Below are positions 41,297 to 49,504 of a stretch of 63,194 nucleotides of DNA, piece after piece. Position 1 is the first letter of the stretch; each line of letters opens with the position of its first letter. The translations under genes and the position numbers were made by a program. The notes under the pieces are model-generated. The model made no database searches and was not told the DNA's origin. It worked only from the letters and a program-made list of their open reading frames with translations. Source of the stretch: Verrucomicrobiota bacterium (lineage in GTDB: Bacteria > Verrucomicrobiota > Verrucomicrobiia > Limisphaerales > UBA1319). Location: assembly GCA_022709905.1 (NCBI GenBank), contig JAKLHY010000045.1:1-63194 (forward strand), written 5' to 3'.

Positions 41297-41312
41297 CGCC
41301 CCAAGACAAGCC

Positions 41313-41900
41313 ATGGAAATTCCATCTGAGTTAAGTCCGGCCAAGTTGCTTTCCCTCGACGTTCTCCAAAGTCAGCTTCAAGCCTGCGGTCAAGGCGTCA
41401 AAGTGTACACGGGCTGCCGGCTCTATCCACCGGACCGCATTTGCGTGGGCGACTACTCGCAAATCGACGAAGGGGTGAGAATCTACGCCGGACAAGGCGT
41501 GACCATCGGACGTTATGTCCACCTGGCCTTCGATTGCTCAATCTCGGGTGGCGGCCAGTGTGTCATCCGGGATTTTGCCGGCCTCGGAGCGGGCGTGCGT
41601 CTGATTACCGGATCGGAAAACATTGACGGATCCGGCCTGACCAATCCAACCGTGCCCGAGTCACTGCGCCGGGTTGAGCGCGGCCAGGTTATCATCGGGG
41701 CGCATGCCGTCATCTTCACGAACAGCATCGTGTTGCCCGGGGTCACCGTCGGCGATGGAGCGGTGGTATCCGCCGGTTCTGTGGTTCATCGCGACCTCAA
41801 GCCCTGGTGCGTATACGCCGGCAATCCCCTGGTCCAAGTCGGGATCAGGCCCAGGGACAACATCCTGCGGCTGGCCGTTCCGTTGAATCACGAACCGTAA
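41313..41900 (+). CDS. Hexapeptide-repeat acyltransferase
   Basis: A 195-residue LbH-fold transferase with repeats such as ICVGDYSQIDEGVRIYAGQG, CVIRDFAGLGAGVRLITGSE and VIIGAHAVIFTNSIVLPGVT VGDGAVVSAGSVV. WbbJ/MaaT relatives O-acetylate sugars using acetyl-CoA; in this setting it could instead move an acyl group from the ACP to an amino sugar. The spacing to the SDR (16 nt) supports one operon. Confidence 0.8.
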   Translation: MEIPSELSPAKLLSLDVLQSQLQACGQGVKVYTGCRLYPPDRICVGDYSQIDEGVRIYAGQGVTIGRYVHLAFDCSISGGGQCVIRDFAGLGAGVRLITGSENIDGSGLTNPTVPESLRRVERGQVIIGAHAVIFTNSIVLPGVTVGDGAVVSAGSVVHRDLKPWCVYAGNPLVQVGIRPRDNILRLAVPLNHEP

Positions 41901-41917
41901 TTTCCGAGTTGTTAACC

Positions 41918-42709
41918 ATGAATTCAAATCATGTCAAATGGAGCGTGATCGGATTCAGCCTGGTGATGCTTGCGCTATGGCTTTTCCCGTTTGTGTGGTA
42001 CACGTCAACCGATCGCCAGACCCAAATGGTTTGGCTGACCGAACAACAACAAATGGACGGTTGGCAGTATGAGGAACTTCCCGTCGCCAAGTCCGCCGAA
42101 GCCGTGCTGGTCGCCGACCAGCTCGTGAGCGGTCAGTTCAAACACGATATGCGGGATCGCGTCCAGGTCTTTTCCGCCAAACGTTACACCGAGAAAGAAA
42201 ACCACATCGGCCTGTTCGTTCATACCCCCGACCGTTGCTGGACAGAGTCCGGGTGGCAACTGGAACCGGCCTCCCCCGCCCTCGTTACCGTTTCGCTTCA
42301 CGGAATTGCCCTGCAACTGGAACGTCGGATCTTTGTTCGGCCCGGACAACGGGAGTTGGTCTACTTCGGCGGCATGGTCGGCGGACAACCGGTTCCCTAC
42401 CGGCTGGATCACAATATGTCCGTGGGAATGAGATTAGCCTTGGGCAAAAAGGACAGCAAAACCGGGACCAAACTTCGAGCATCCGACAGCCTGTTCTGGC
42501 GCAGGGTTTGGGAGTCCTTTGCCAGCCGCCGGCCTCTGCTCGGACCCAAACAGTTCATCCGAGTATCAACCTCTGTCCTGGATCGCGATGTCGCCGAAGG
42601 CGATCGTCTCCTGCAGGAGTTTCTTCCCCGCTGGCTGATGGCCGTCGATTATCAGTCCGAGCTGGCTCAGTGGCGGAAGAACCAGAAGACAGTCGGCAGC
42701 AGGCAGTAA
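41918..42709 (+). CDS. EpsI-like exosortase-associated protein
   Basis: A 263-residue protein with one N-terminal membrane segment (VIGFSLVMLALWLFPFVWYT) and a periplasmic body. LFVHTPDRCWTESGWQLEPA matches the conserved H-x-P-x-x-C-x-x-x-x-G-W segment of EpsI family proteins, which are often fused to or next to exosortases. Start ATG 41918 chosen: the frame is open upstream but that part overlaps the acyltransferase. Role in the exosortase system is not established. Confidence 0.8.
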   Translation: MNSNHVKWSVIGFSLVMLALWLFPFVWYTSTDRQTQMVWLTEQQQMDGWQYEELPVAKSAEAVLVADQLVSGQFKHDMRDRVQVFSAKRYTEKENHIGLFVHTPDRCWTESGWQLEPASPALVTVSLHGIALQLERRIFVRPGQRELVYFGGMVGGQPVPYRLDHNMSVGMRLALGKKDSKTGTKLRASDSLFWRRVWESFASRRPLLGPKQFIRVSTSVLDRDVAEGDRLLQEFLPRWLMAVDYQSELAQWRKNQKTVGSRQ

Positions 42710-42717
42710 GTAAGTAA

Positions 42718-43050
42718 GGTAGGGCGGCGTGGCCTCACGGCGCCGGACCGAAAAACCGGGAGACAGTGGCTGTCAGCGGTTGGTCCGGACTGGGCAGGTC
42801 TGGATCCCATGGTAGGGTCGGACCGCCTGGGCCGACCGGGCCTATCAGGAGCATTTCAGCTCCAGGTTGTTTCGGTCTTCAGCTTTTGGCGCCCTGGCCA
42901 TTTCGTTCGGCGCGCCTGGCAGTCGCGCCCTACCATCGCACGCCACACCAGAGGGCTGGGGCGGATCAAACAGGCACAAAAACCACGAAGAAAAACTGAA
43001 TTTGGGAAACCTGAAAGCTGAAATAAATTTCAACTTTCCGCTTTCAACTT
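42718..43050. repeat. REP-A variant, REP-B element and AT-rich tract
   Basis: REP-A variant at 42718-42745 (GGTAGGGCGGCGTGGCCTCA), REP-B at 42811-42934, and family-C tract to 43050 with AAACAGGCACAAAAACCACG and CTGAATTTGGGAAACCTGAA. The REP-B plus tail is a near-copy of 31900-32142. 42710-43135 has no gene. Confidence 0.8.
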
Positions 43051-43135
43051 TGTTTTGAGTCGAGCGTTCTCTATTTTTGAGTTGGCTTTCATAGGTCAAT
43101 CCCTTAGAAATCGGGCCGATTAGGCCGTTCCAGCT

Positions 43136-45094
43136 GTGAAAAGGCTTAGGCAAATTTTGTCACGTGGCACATATCTGAGTTGGTATTTGCGGTTTGCGTT
43201 CTTTACGGCTCTGTATGCCGCGGGTTCTTGGATTGCCTTCGCCCTGGCTTATTTGTTGCGCTTTGATTTCGCGGTTCCCGCCGACGACCAACGGAGCTTC
43301 TGGGGAATGTGCTTATATCTGATACCGCTGAAGCTGGCTTGTTTATATTTGTTTCGACAGTTCCATGTGATTCCGGGGTACTTTGGCGTATCGGGTTTGC
43401 AGCAGATTGCGTCGGCCATGCTGGTGGGTTCAGGTGTTTTGGGCGGGCTCCGGCTTTTCATTGGAATGCCCTATGCGCCACCGCGCGGAGTTATTCTCCT
43501 GGATTTCTTCTTCTCGGTGGTGATTCTCGGGGGACTTCGCCTCCTGCTGCGCATCCAGCGGGAGCGTCGATGGTCGCAAGAGCATCGGTCGCCCTATGAT
43601 CCACGCCGGGTGGCCATTATTGGCGCTGGCGATGCGGGCGTGAACCTCGTCAGAGATCTCAAGATCAAGAAAGGTCTGGGTTTGCAGCCTGTGGCTTTTT
43701 TCGATGATGACCCGGCAAAATGGAAGATGCGCGTTCACGATGTGCTTGTTGCGGGACCTCCCGAGCTCTTGTTGAAAAACCGATCCAAGAAACTGGATCT
43801 GAACCTGGCGGTGATCGCCATGCCATCGGCGCCCGCCACCCGGATCCGGCAAATCATCCAGATTCTTCAAAAAGCCCATCTGAGTTTCGAAACCGTTCCG
43901 TCCCTCGACCAATTGGCCACCGGCCAGATCAAGGTCAGCCAGATTCGGCCCGTGGAAATCCAGGACTTGCTGGGCCGCGATCCTGTCAGCCTCGAGACCG
44001 GGCACATCCGTGAATTGCTGGCGGGACGGCGAATCATGGTGACAGGCGCCGGGGGGAGCATTGGCAGTGAGTTGTGCCGCCAAATCTCCACGTACGGCCC
44101 GGCCAAACTCATCCTGATCGAGCGATCTGAAGTCCAATTGTTTCCCATTCAACAGGAGCTGGCTGATGCGGGCTGTTCCGATTTTGTGTTTCCGCTGGTC
44201 GCCGACATTATGGATGAATCGCGGATGCGTTGGATTTTCGAGCAGTGCGAACCGGATGTGGTGTTTCATGCCGCGGCCCACAAGCACGTGCCGATCATGG
44301 AGGAACAACCGGATGAAGCCGTGCGCAACAATACGCTCGGCACGATGCAACTGGCCGAGTTTTGCGCCGAATACCACGTCGAACGCTTCGTCTTCATCTC
44401 GACCGATAAGGCCATCAATCCCACCAGTGTGATGGGCGCGACCAAGCGCCTGGCGGAAATGTTCATTCAGTCCCTGCACCACGCTCATCCGGAGGAGACA
44501 AAGTTCATGGCCGTGCGCTTTGGCAATGTGCTCGGCTCTTCGGGCAGCGTGATTCCCATCTTTAAGAGCCAGATTGCCGCCGGGGGCCCGGTCAAAGTCA
44601 CCCATCCCGAAATTACCCGGTATTTCATGACCATCCCCGAAGCCGTCGGTTTGGTGCTCCAAAGTGGCAGCCAGGGGCGCGGCGGCGAGATCTTCGTCCT
44701 CGACATGGGCAAACCCGTCAAGATTCTCGATTTGGCCAAGCAGCTGATTGAACTGTCCGGGTTCCGTCCGTTCATCGATATTGACATCCAATTCACCGGC
44801 CTGCGGCCCGGAGAAAAGATGTTCGAAGAACTGTCATACCAGGCCGAGAATCATACCAAGACCGAGCATCCCAAAATCATGCGTTTCACCGCGCAACCGA
44901 TCCCGCTGGACCAAGTCCGAAAGCGGATCCAATCCCTCAAGACCGAATTGCATCAGAGTGGAGAAACTCAACGGCTGAAATACCTCCTCAAACGCGCTGT
45001 TCCTGAATATCAACCGTACATCTCGCCCCCTCGATCCCAGGACACTGTATTGGAGAATCTTCGCAGCCAACCGATTGAAGTGCCCCTGGCCTGA
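43136..45094 (+). CDS. pglF: PglF/CapD-like UDP-GlcNAc 4,6-dehydratase
   Basis: A 652-residue polytopic protein: four N-terminal membrane helices (residues ~10-120), a CoA-binding-like Rossmann domain (VAIIGAGDAGVNLVRDLKIK), then the catalytic SDR domain (IMVTGAGGSIGSELCRQIST, FHAAAHKHVPIMEEQP, FISTDKAINPTSVMGATKRL) with Y-to-M active-site form (S-T-D-K-A ... M-G-A-T-K), the hallmark of these inverting or retaining dehydratases. Makes the 4-keto-6-deoxy sugar for PglE. GTG 43136 start. A terminator follows at 45107. Confidence 0.9.
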   Translation: MKRLRQILSRGTYLSWYLRFAFFTALYAAGSWIAFALAYLLRFDFAVPADDQRSFWGMCLYLIPLKLACLYLFRQFHVIPGYFGVSGLQQIASAMLVGSGVLGGLRLFIGMPYAPPRGVILLDFFFSVVILGGLRLLLRIQRERRWSQEHRSPYDPRRVAIIGAGDAGVNLVRDLKIKKGLGLQPVAFFDDDPAKWKMRVHDVLVAGPPELLLKNRSKKLDLNLAVIAMPSAPATRIRQIIQILQKAHLSFETVPSLDQLATGQIKVSQIRPVEIQDLLGRDPVSLETGHIRELLAGRRIMVTGAGGSIGSELCRQISTYGPAKLILIERSEVQLFPIQQELADAGCSDFVFPLVADIMDESRMRWIFEQCEPDVVFHAAAHKHVPIMEEQPDEAVRNNTLGTMQLAEFCAEYHVERFVFISTDKAINPTSVMGATKRLAEMFIQSLHHAHPEETKFMAVRFGNVLGSSGSVIPIFKSQIAAGGPVKVTHPEITRYFMTIPEAVGLVLQSGSQGRGGEIFVLDMGKPVKILDLAKQLIELSGFRPFIDIDIQFTGLRPGEKMFEELSYQAENHTKTEHPKIMRFTAQPIPLDQVRKRIQSLKTELHQSGETQRLKYLLKRAVPEYQPYISPPRSQDTVLENLRSQPIEVPLA

Positions 45095-45106
45095 CACTTC
45101 GCACTG

Positions 45107-45136
45107 CCGGTGGAAAATCAATTCCACCGGTTTTTT
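45107..45136 (+). terminator. Rho-independent terminator after the dehydratase
   Basis: Stem CCGGTGGAA (45107-45115) and TTCCACCGG (45122-45130), 6-nt loop, followed by six T (45131-45136). It ends the + strand cluster. Confidence 0.9.
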
Positions 45137-45357
45137 GTGTACGCATCCATGACAGGATTGGAGAATGTCAACAAACACTGTGCCCACACTGGACAAATCC
45201 ACTCGATGCGTCACTCGGCGTAATCGTGGCCAGGGCTTGATCCATGGTAACCATTGGATTCGAGTCTCCAGTCGATGCTTGAGGACTCGCAGAGCTCGTC
45301 CCTCCGAGCTTCATGATCCCGAAGCGTTGTCAATCGGCCATCAGGCTCGATGCGGCA

Positions 45358-45496
45358 GGTAGGGTCGGACCGCCGGGGCCAGCCGGGCTTATTTGAAGCA
45401 TCCTGCTCTCAGGTCTCTGCGTCCGGCGCGCTCGGCGATCGCGCCCTACCCTCTGGCGCGCCTGGCAGTCGCGCCCTGCCAATTGCGCGCCCTACC
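45358..45496. repeat. REP-B element with extra right-hand hairpins
   Basis: Starts GGTAGGGTCGGACCGCCGGG; the middle is shortened; the right-hand hairpin (GGCGCG...CGCGCCCTACC) is repeated two or three times to 45496. 45137-45357 shows no gene. Confidence 0.7.
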
Positions 45497-45515
45497 TGGC
45501 AGGGTCGCCGGAGTG

Positions 45516-46721
45516 TTATCTCATCCGCGGGCAGCTCGGTTCGGTTCGGGGCACGGATTTGCGAATGGCATCCTTGAAGGCGTCCAGGCCGACATCGAAG
45601 GCCGCCGAGATCGGGAGCACTTTAGTTTTGGGCACCTTGCGTTTGAACTTTCGAAGATTAGCTTCGGCCTCGGGTTCATCCATTTTATTCGCGACCACGA
45701 GCCGTTGTTTTTCCAGAAGCGACGGATCGTAAAGGCTTAATTCCTGAAGCAACTGCGCGTGATCGTCCCAGGGAGAACGGCCATCTGTCCCCGCCATGTC
45801 GATGAGGAGGATCAAGGCGCGGCAGCGTTGGATGTGCCGGAGAAAAGCGTGGCCCAGACCATGATTCAGATGGGCGCCCGCGATCAATCCGGGCACATCG
45901 CAAACGGTCAGGCGCGTGAGATCCTCGAACTCGACGATGCCAATCTGGGGATGCAACGTGGTGAATGGATAAGGGGCAATCTTCGGCTTGGCTCGGGAGA
46001 TGGCCGAAAGGAGAGTGGATTTGCCGGCGTTGGGGAAACCGACCAGGCCGATATCCGCCATCAATCGGAGTTCGAGCAGGTAATGACCTTCTTCTCCCGG
46101 TTCACCGGGCTGGGCAAACCGCGGCGCCTGGCGTCGCGCCGTGGCAAAGTTGCGGTTTCCGAGACCGCCACGCCCGCCTTGACACATCACGAATTGCTGG
46201 CCATGCACAGTCAGATCAGCAACGAGTTCGCCCGATGGCAGGGATTTCGGGCTGGACGCGACAGGGGCCTCTTCAGCCAGGTCAAATTCCTGGGCGCACT
46301 CGCTGCCTGACCAGCGAATCATTGTTGATCTTGAGCTGCTTGCGAGCAAAGGCAGAGCTTCGGAGGCGTCATGCGGTTCAGCCTCGAGAGCGTTGGGAGC
46401 ATCGGAAAGGTTGCGCACCAAATGATCGAGACGCCAAACAAGTGTGCCGCAGGGCACCTTGACGATCAGATCATTCCCAGCGCGGCCATCCATGCCTTTG
46501 CCCATGCCGTTTTCGCCTTTTGCCGCCAGCAATCGCGGGGTGTAATACTGGGCAATGAGATTGTTCAGATCGTGATCGGCCTGTAAAATCACGCTTCCAC
46601 CGCGCCCGCCGTTACCGCCGCTCGGACCGCCTTTGGGGCGATAGGCTTCACGATGGAATGCGACACATCCCTTGCCACCATGCCCTGCGCGGGCGTAGAC
46701 TTTGATTTCATCGACAAACAT
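45516..46721 (-). CDS. obgE: Obg/CgtA GTPase with an internal insertion
   Basis: A 401-residue ribosome-assembly GTPase. Glycine-rich Obg domain (AGHGGKGCVAFHREAYRPKG, GGRGGSVILQ), G domain with IGLVGFPNAGKSTLLSAIS, DVPGLIAGAHLNHGLG and VVANKMD. Between VPCGTLV and GELVADLTVHGQ, where relatives have about 10 residues, there are about 65 (a low-complexity stretch with LPLLASSSRSTMIRWSG). No C-terminal OCT domain. Downstream of rplU-rpmA, the usual bacterial order. Confidence 0.92.
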   Translation of the reverse strand: MFVDEIKVYARAGHGGKGCVAFHREAYRPKGGPSGGNGGRGGSVILQADHDLNNLIAQYYTPRLLAAKGENGMGKGMDGRAGNDLIVKVPCGTLVWRLDHLVRNLSDAPNALEAEPHDASEALPLLASSSRSTMIRWSGSECAQEFDLAEEAPVASSPKSLPSGELVADLTVHGQQFVMCQGGRGGLGNRNFATARRQAPRFAQPGEPGEEGHYLLELRLMADIGLVGFPNAGKSTLLSAISRAKPKIAPYPFTTLHPQIGIVEFEDLTRLTVCDVPGLIAGAHLNHGLGHAFLRHIQRCRALILLIDMAGTDGRSPWDDHAQLLQELSLYDPSLLEKQRLVVANKMDEPEAEANLRKFKRKVPKTKVLPISAAFDVGLDAFKDAIRKSVPRTEPSCPRMR

Positions 46722-46722
46722 G

Positions 46723-46753
46723 AAAACAAAAGGGCGAGGTGATAACCTCGCCC
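46723..46753 (-). terminator. Terminator-like hairpin between rpmA and obgE
   Basis: Minus strand: GGGCGAGGT, loop TATC, ACCTCGCCC, then TTTTGTTTT running to the obgE start codon (46721). A perfect 9-bp stem. It may attenuate obgE or end rplU-rpmA transcripts. Confidence 0.75.
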
Positions 46754-46775
46754 GGGTATAAATCGAATTTAATCT

Positions 46776-47039
46776 CTAATTCTTCGCGGGTGCCTCGGCT
46801 GGAATCACGTTGATCCGCTTGCTGTCTTTATCGAAGAACACTTTGCCGTCCACCAGAGCGTAAAGGGTCCAATCGCGGCCGACCCCAACGTTGTTGCCTG
46901 CCGCAAACTTGGTCCCCCGCTGGCGAACCAGAATGGTGCCGGCGTGGACCGATTCTCCGCCAAACCGCTTGACCCCGAGTCGTTGACTTGTGCTATCGCG
47001 CCCGTTTCGGCTGCTGCCTTGACCTTTTTTATGTGCCAT
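46776..47039 (-). CDS. rpmA: 50S ribosomal protein L27
   Basis: An 87-residue protein: MAHKKGQGSSRNGRDSTSQR followed by LGVKRFGGESVHAGTILVRQ RGTKFAAGNNVGVGRDWTLY, the standard L27 sequence. It sits at the ribosomal peptidyl-transferase centre. No N-terminal extension needing cleavage. 5-nt gap to rplU. Confidence 0.97.
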   Translation of the reverse strand: MAHKKGQGSSRNGRDSTSQRLGVKRFGGESVHAGTILVRQRGTKFAAGNNVGVGRDWTLYALVDGKVFFDKDSKRINVIPAEAPAKN

Positions 47040-47044
47040 AACAA

Positions 47045-47356
47045 CTAGACCTTGATTTCCTTAATTTTGATCACGGTGAGTTCCTGGCGATGGCCGATCT
47101 TCTTGCGGTAGCCTTTGCGCCGCTTCATTTTGTAAGTAACGACCTTCGGGCCGCGGATATGTTCCACCACGTCAGCCACCACTGTGGCTTGCGGAACAAC
47201 CGGGGTCCCGACCGTCACCTTGCCTTCGTTGTTGACGAGCAGAACCCGATCGAACGTAAACGCCTGGCCGGCTTCGGCCTGCAGACGTTCCACCTCGACC
47301 GTGTCACCCGCGCTCACCCGATACTGCTTTGCTCCAGTTTCTAGAACCGCGTACAT
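47045..47356 (-). CDS. rplU: 50S ribosomal protein L21
   Basis: A 103-residue protein: MYAVLETGAKQYRVSAGDTV then VKMRRRKGYRKKIGHRQELT in the C-terminal part, diagnostic for L21. Start ATG 47356 chosen over the longer frame (47389) because it gives the conserved N-terminus. Forms an operon with rpmA. A promoter lies just upstream. Confidence 0.96.
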   Translation of the reverse strand: MYAVLETGAKQYRVSAGDTVEVERLQAEAGQAFTFDRVLLVNNEGKVTVGTPVVPQATVVADVVEHIRGPKVVTYKMKRRKGYRKKIGHRQELTVIKIKEIKV

Positions 47357-47379
47357 AACCAAAAATTCAAAGGGCAGTA

Positions 47380-47408
47380 ATTTCAGCAAAAGGGATGAGG
47401 CCTGTCAA
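47380..47408 (-). promoter_or_regulatory. Promoter of rplU-rpmA
   Basis: Minus strand: -35 TTGACA (47408-47403), 17-bp spacer, -10 TGAAAT (47385-47380). Start of transcription would leave a leader of about 17 nt without a clear Shine-Dalgarno. Confidence 0.65.
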
Positions 47409-47417
47409 CGCTCCAAT

Positions 47418-48806
47418 TTAAGTTTTTTCGATTCGTAAATATTGGATGCGTTTGGCGATGTCGTTGTTGACCGAGTGATAGGGTTCGGTGAGGTTGCCGG
47501 GGTCGAAGATTTTCTGGCGGATGTATTCCATGTCTTCCTGTCCGATCGCGCCGGTGAAAATATTGAGCAAGTACTCGACGCCGACCCGGGAAGGCTTCAT
47601 GAGATGGGCGTCATAGAAGGAGGGGTGCAGGGTTCGGGCGTGGATGAGACCCCAGCGGTCGCGGAAGCTGTTGGCTTCGAAGCTGGCCACATGGAACCCC
47701 TTTTTCTGGTTCCACTGGAGGATGGAGACGAGATTGTTCTGGCCTTCCGCGAGGATATCGACCGCTTTGCCGCCCAACTGTGCGGCGTAGAATCGGTCAA
47801 ACAAAAGAGGACGTCCCCCTCGCTGGGTGTGCCCGATTTTGCGGGTGAAGATGGCTTCGCGCGCGCTATTACCGCGGCGCCGGGCGCGGAAGAATTCATC
47901 GCCGATCCGTTCGATCAGGATCTGGCGCAAGGCCTCGGCCGCGCCGCTGAGCAGCACGTTGCCGGCCGGATCGGTCGAACTCCGCTCGGCCCCCAGCACC
48001 CGGCCCTCGGGATCCACAATACCCTCCCCGCAGACAATCAGGACGTGTTTTTGCAGGTCATAGATTTCCTTGACGCGTTCCGCCAGTGAATCGGCGTCCA
48101 ACGGATACTCCGGCACCAGGATGATGTCCGGCTGGCCGTACATGGATCCCAAAGCCACATAACCCGAATGCCTCCCCATGACCTCGATGATCGCGATCCG
48201 GCGATGGCTCTCCGCCGTGGTGCGCACCCGCATCACGCCCATGGCCGACACATACACCGAGGTGGCAAAACCGGGGGTGACGTAATTAATCATTTGCTCG
48301 AGATCAAACACCGTCCGGGCCGGGCCGCGGGAATAGCTGAAACCGTCACGGCCGTCGGCTTTGCGCCGCCATTCGTCGGGCTCGGTCCGGTAGTTTAATC
48401 CAAGGTCATTATCAATAGTCTTTGGAGCCAGGACCGAGGGCAATCGTTCGGCCAGGGGTTGCATGCCGTTCAAGGTGCCATCGCCGCCAATGCAGATCAG
48501 GCCTTCGATCTTCAAACGATGCAACCGCTGGAGGATGGCATCGAGCGAGGCGTGGTCGTCGGCATTGATGTAGTCGCGGGAAGCGCCGAGGACGGTTCCG
48601 CCCTGGGTGGGATCCAGTTCCGGGATGGTTTGGTAAAGGGGATTAAGGTGGACATGCGGCACCTGGGCGTTAAACAACGAGTTAAAGCCCTTCATCAGGC
48701 CGATGACCTCCATCCGCAATTGGTTGGCGCGAGTCACCGCCCCGTGGATGGTGGCATTAAGGGCGGGCGTGTCCCCGCCGGCGGTCAGAATTCCAATTCT
48801 TTTCAT
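47418..48806 (-). CDS. pfkA: 6-phosphofructokinase
   Basis: A 462-residue PFK of the long type. GILTAGGDTPALNATIHGAV, IGGDGTLNGM and APKTIDNDLGLNYRTEP are visible. The pair GGDG (Gly at the position equal to E. coli 104) and PKTIDND (Lys at 124) matches the group of mostly ATP-using 'clade X' enzymes rather than classic PPi-PFKs (GGDD). Phosphorylates fructose 6-phosphate in glycolysis. 11-nt gap after the lipoate ligase. Confidence 0.9.
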   Translation of the reverse strand: MKRIGILTAGGDTPALNATIHGAVTRANQLRMEVIGLMKGFNSLFNAQVPHVHLNPLYQTIPELDPTQGGTVLGASRDYINADDHASLDAILQRLHRLKIEGLICIGGDGTLNGMQPLAERLPSVLAPKTIDNDLGLNYRTEPDEWRRKADGRDGFSYSRGPARTVFDLEQMINYVTPGFATSVYVSAMGVMRVRTTAESHRRIAIIEVMGRHSGYVALGSMYGQPDIILVPEYPLDADSLAERVKEIYDLQKHVLIVCGEGIVDPEGRVLGAERSSTDPAGNVLLSGAAEALRQILIERIGDEFFRARRRGNSAREAIFTRKIGHTQRGGRPLLFDRFYAAQLGGKAVDILAEGQNNLVSILQWNQKKGFHVASFEANSFRDRWGLIHARTLHPSFYDAHLMKPSRVGVEYLLNIFTGAIGQEDMEYIRQKIFDPGNLTEPYHSVNNDIAKRIQYLRIEKT

Positions 48807-48817
48807 GAGGGGCTCCC

Positions 48818-49504
48818 TTATCGTTTACGGTTATACTCCTCCCGCGAGTATTTATCAAAGTCCAATCGGCGCGCCTGGTCGAGCAATTCGCCGCTGGGTT
48901 CCAGGGGGATCCAGTCGGCATCCCAGGCCTGAGTCGCGGCCTCGCAGAGGGCCTGCTGCCAATCCCGGCGATCGATCCCGGCGGGCATTTGCTGGACCGA
49001 TCCCTGGATGAGAAGGCTTTGCCTGGATCGTCGTTGGGCGGCGCCGGCGATCTTGTGATTCCGCCAAAGCAGGTCATGTTGTTCAGCCCCGACAAAGCAA
49101 CGTCCGGGACCCTCACGACGGGCCTGCGGAGCTAATTGTGTGGGAACCCCGAGTCGCGCCCAGGCCGACTGGAGCCAGCGATGCAATCGCTGGTAGCTTT
49201 CGATCGCCCGCAAGTCATACCAATCGTGCCCCGGAGGCAGGACCAGGCTGTAAGTCCAGTCTGATTCGTGCGGCACGATCCCGCCTCCTGTCGGACGACG
49301 GATCAAGGGCCGCAATGGCGTCAGGCATTCCACAGCGGCAATCGACTGGAAATAGCCAAAAGTGGCTGCGGGCTTTGACCAGCGATAGAACCGAAGCACC
49401 GGCAGCTTCAGCAGGGGGCCGAAAATCATCAGGGCTTCATCCAGGGCCATGTTGAAAGGGGGATCCGCGGGATCGGATTCGATGAGAAACCAGGAGGGAA
49501 TCAT
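48818..49504 (-). CDS. Lipoate-protein ligase/octanoyltransferase family
   Basis: About 228 residues. Start ATG 49504 (minus strand) gives MIPSWFLIESDPADPPFNMA. The BPL/LPL fold is marked by RPTGGGIVPHESDWTYSLVL and RNHKIAGAAQRRSRQSLLIQ GSV with the conserved Lys. Attaches lipoyl or octanoyl groups to E2/GcvH proteins; LipM-like versus LplA-like activity cannot be set by sequence. The start overlaps the cysW stop by 4 nt. Confidence 0.82.
   Translation of the reverse strand: MIPSWFLIESDPADPPFNMALDEALMIFGPLLKLPVLRFYRWSKPAATFGYFQSIAAVECLTPLRPLIRRPTGGGIVPHESDWTYSLVLPPGHDWYDLRAIESYQRLHRWLQSAWARLGVPTQLAPQARREGPGRCFVGAEQHDLLWRNHKIAGAAQRRSRQSLLIQGSVQQMPAGIDRRDWQQALCEAATQAWDADWIPLEPSGELLDQARRLDFDKYSREEYNRKR

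Noticed and set aside
43430..44791. Minus-strand frame of 453 codons opposite pglF
   Set aside because: Opposite a clear dehydratase; no family features.
45240..45300. tRNA-like pattern in the gap after pglF
   Set aside because: Short imperfect stems only; no acceptor stem, T-loop or CCA arrangement.
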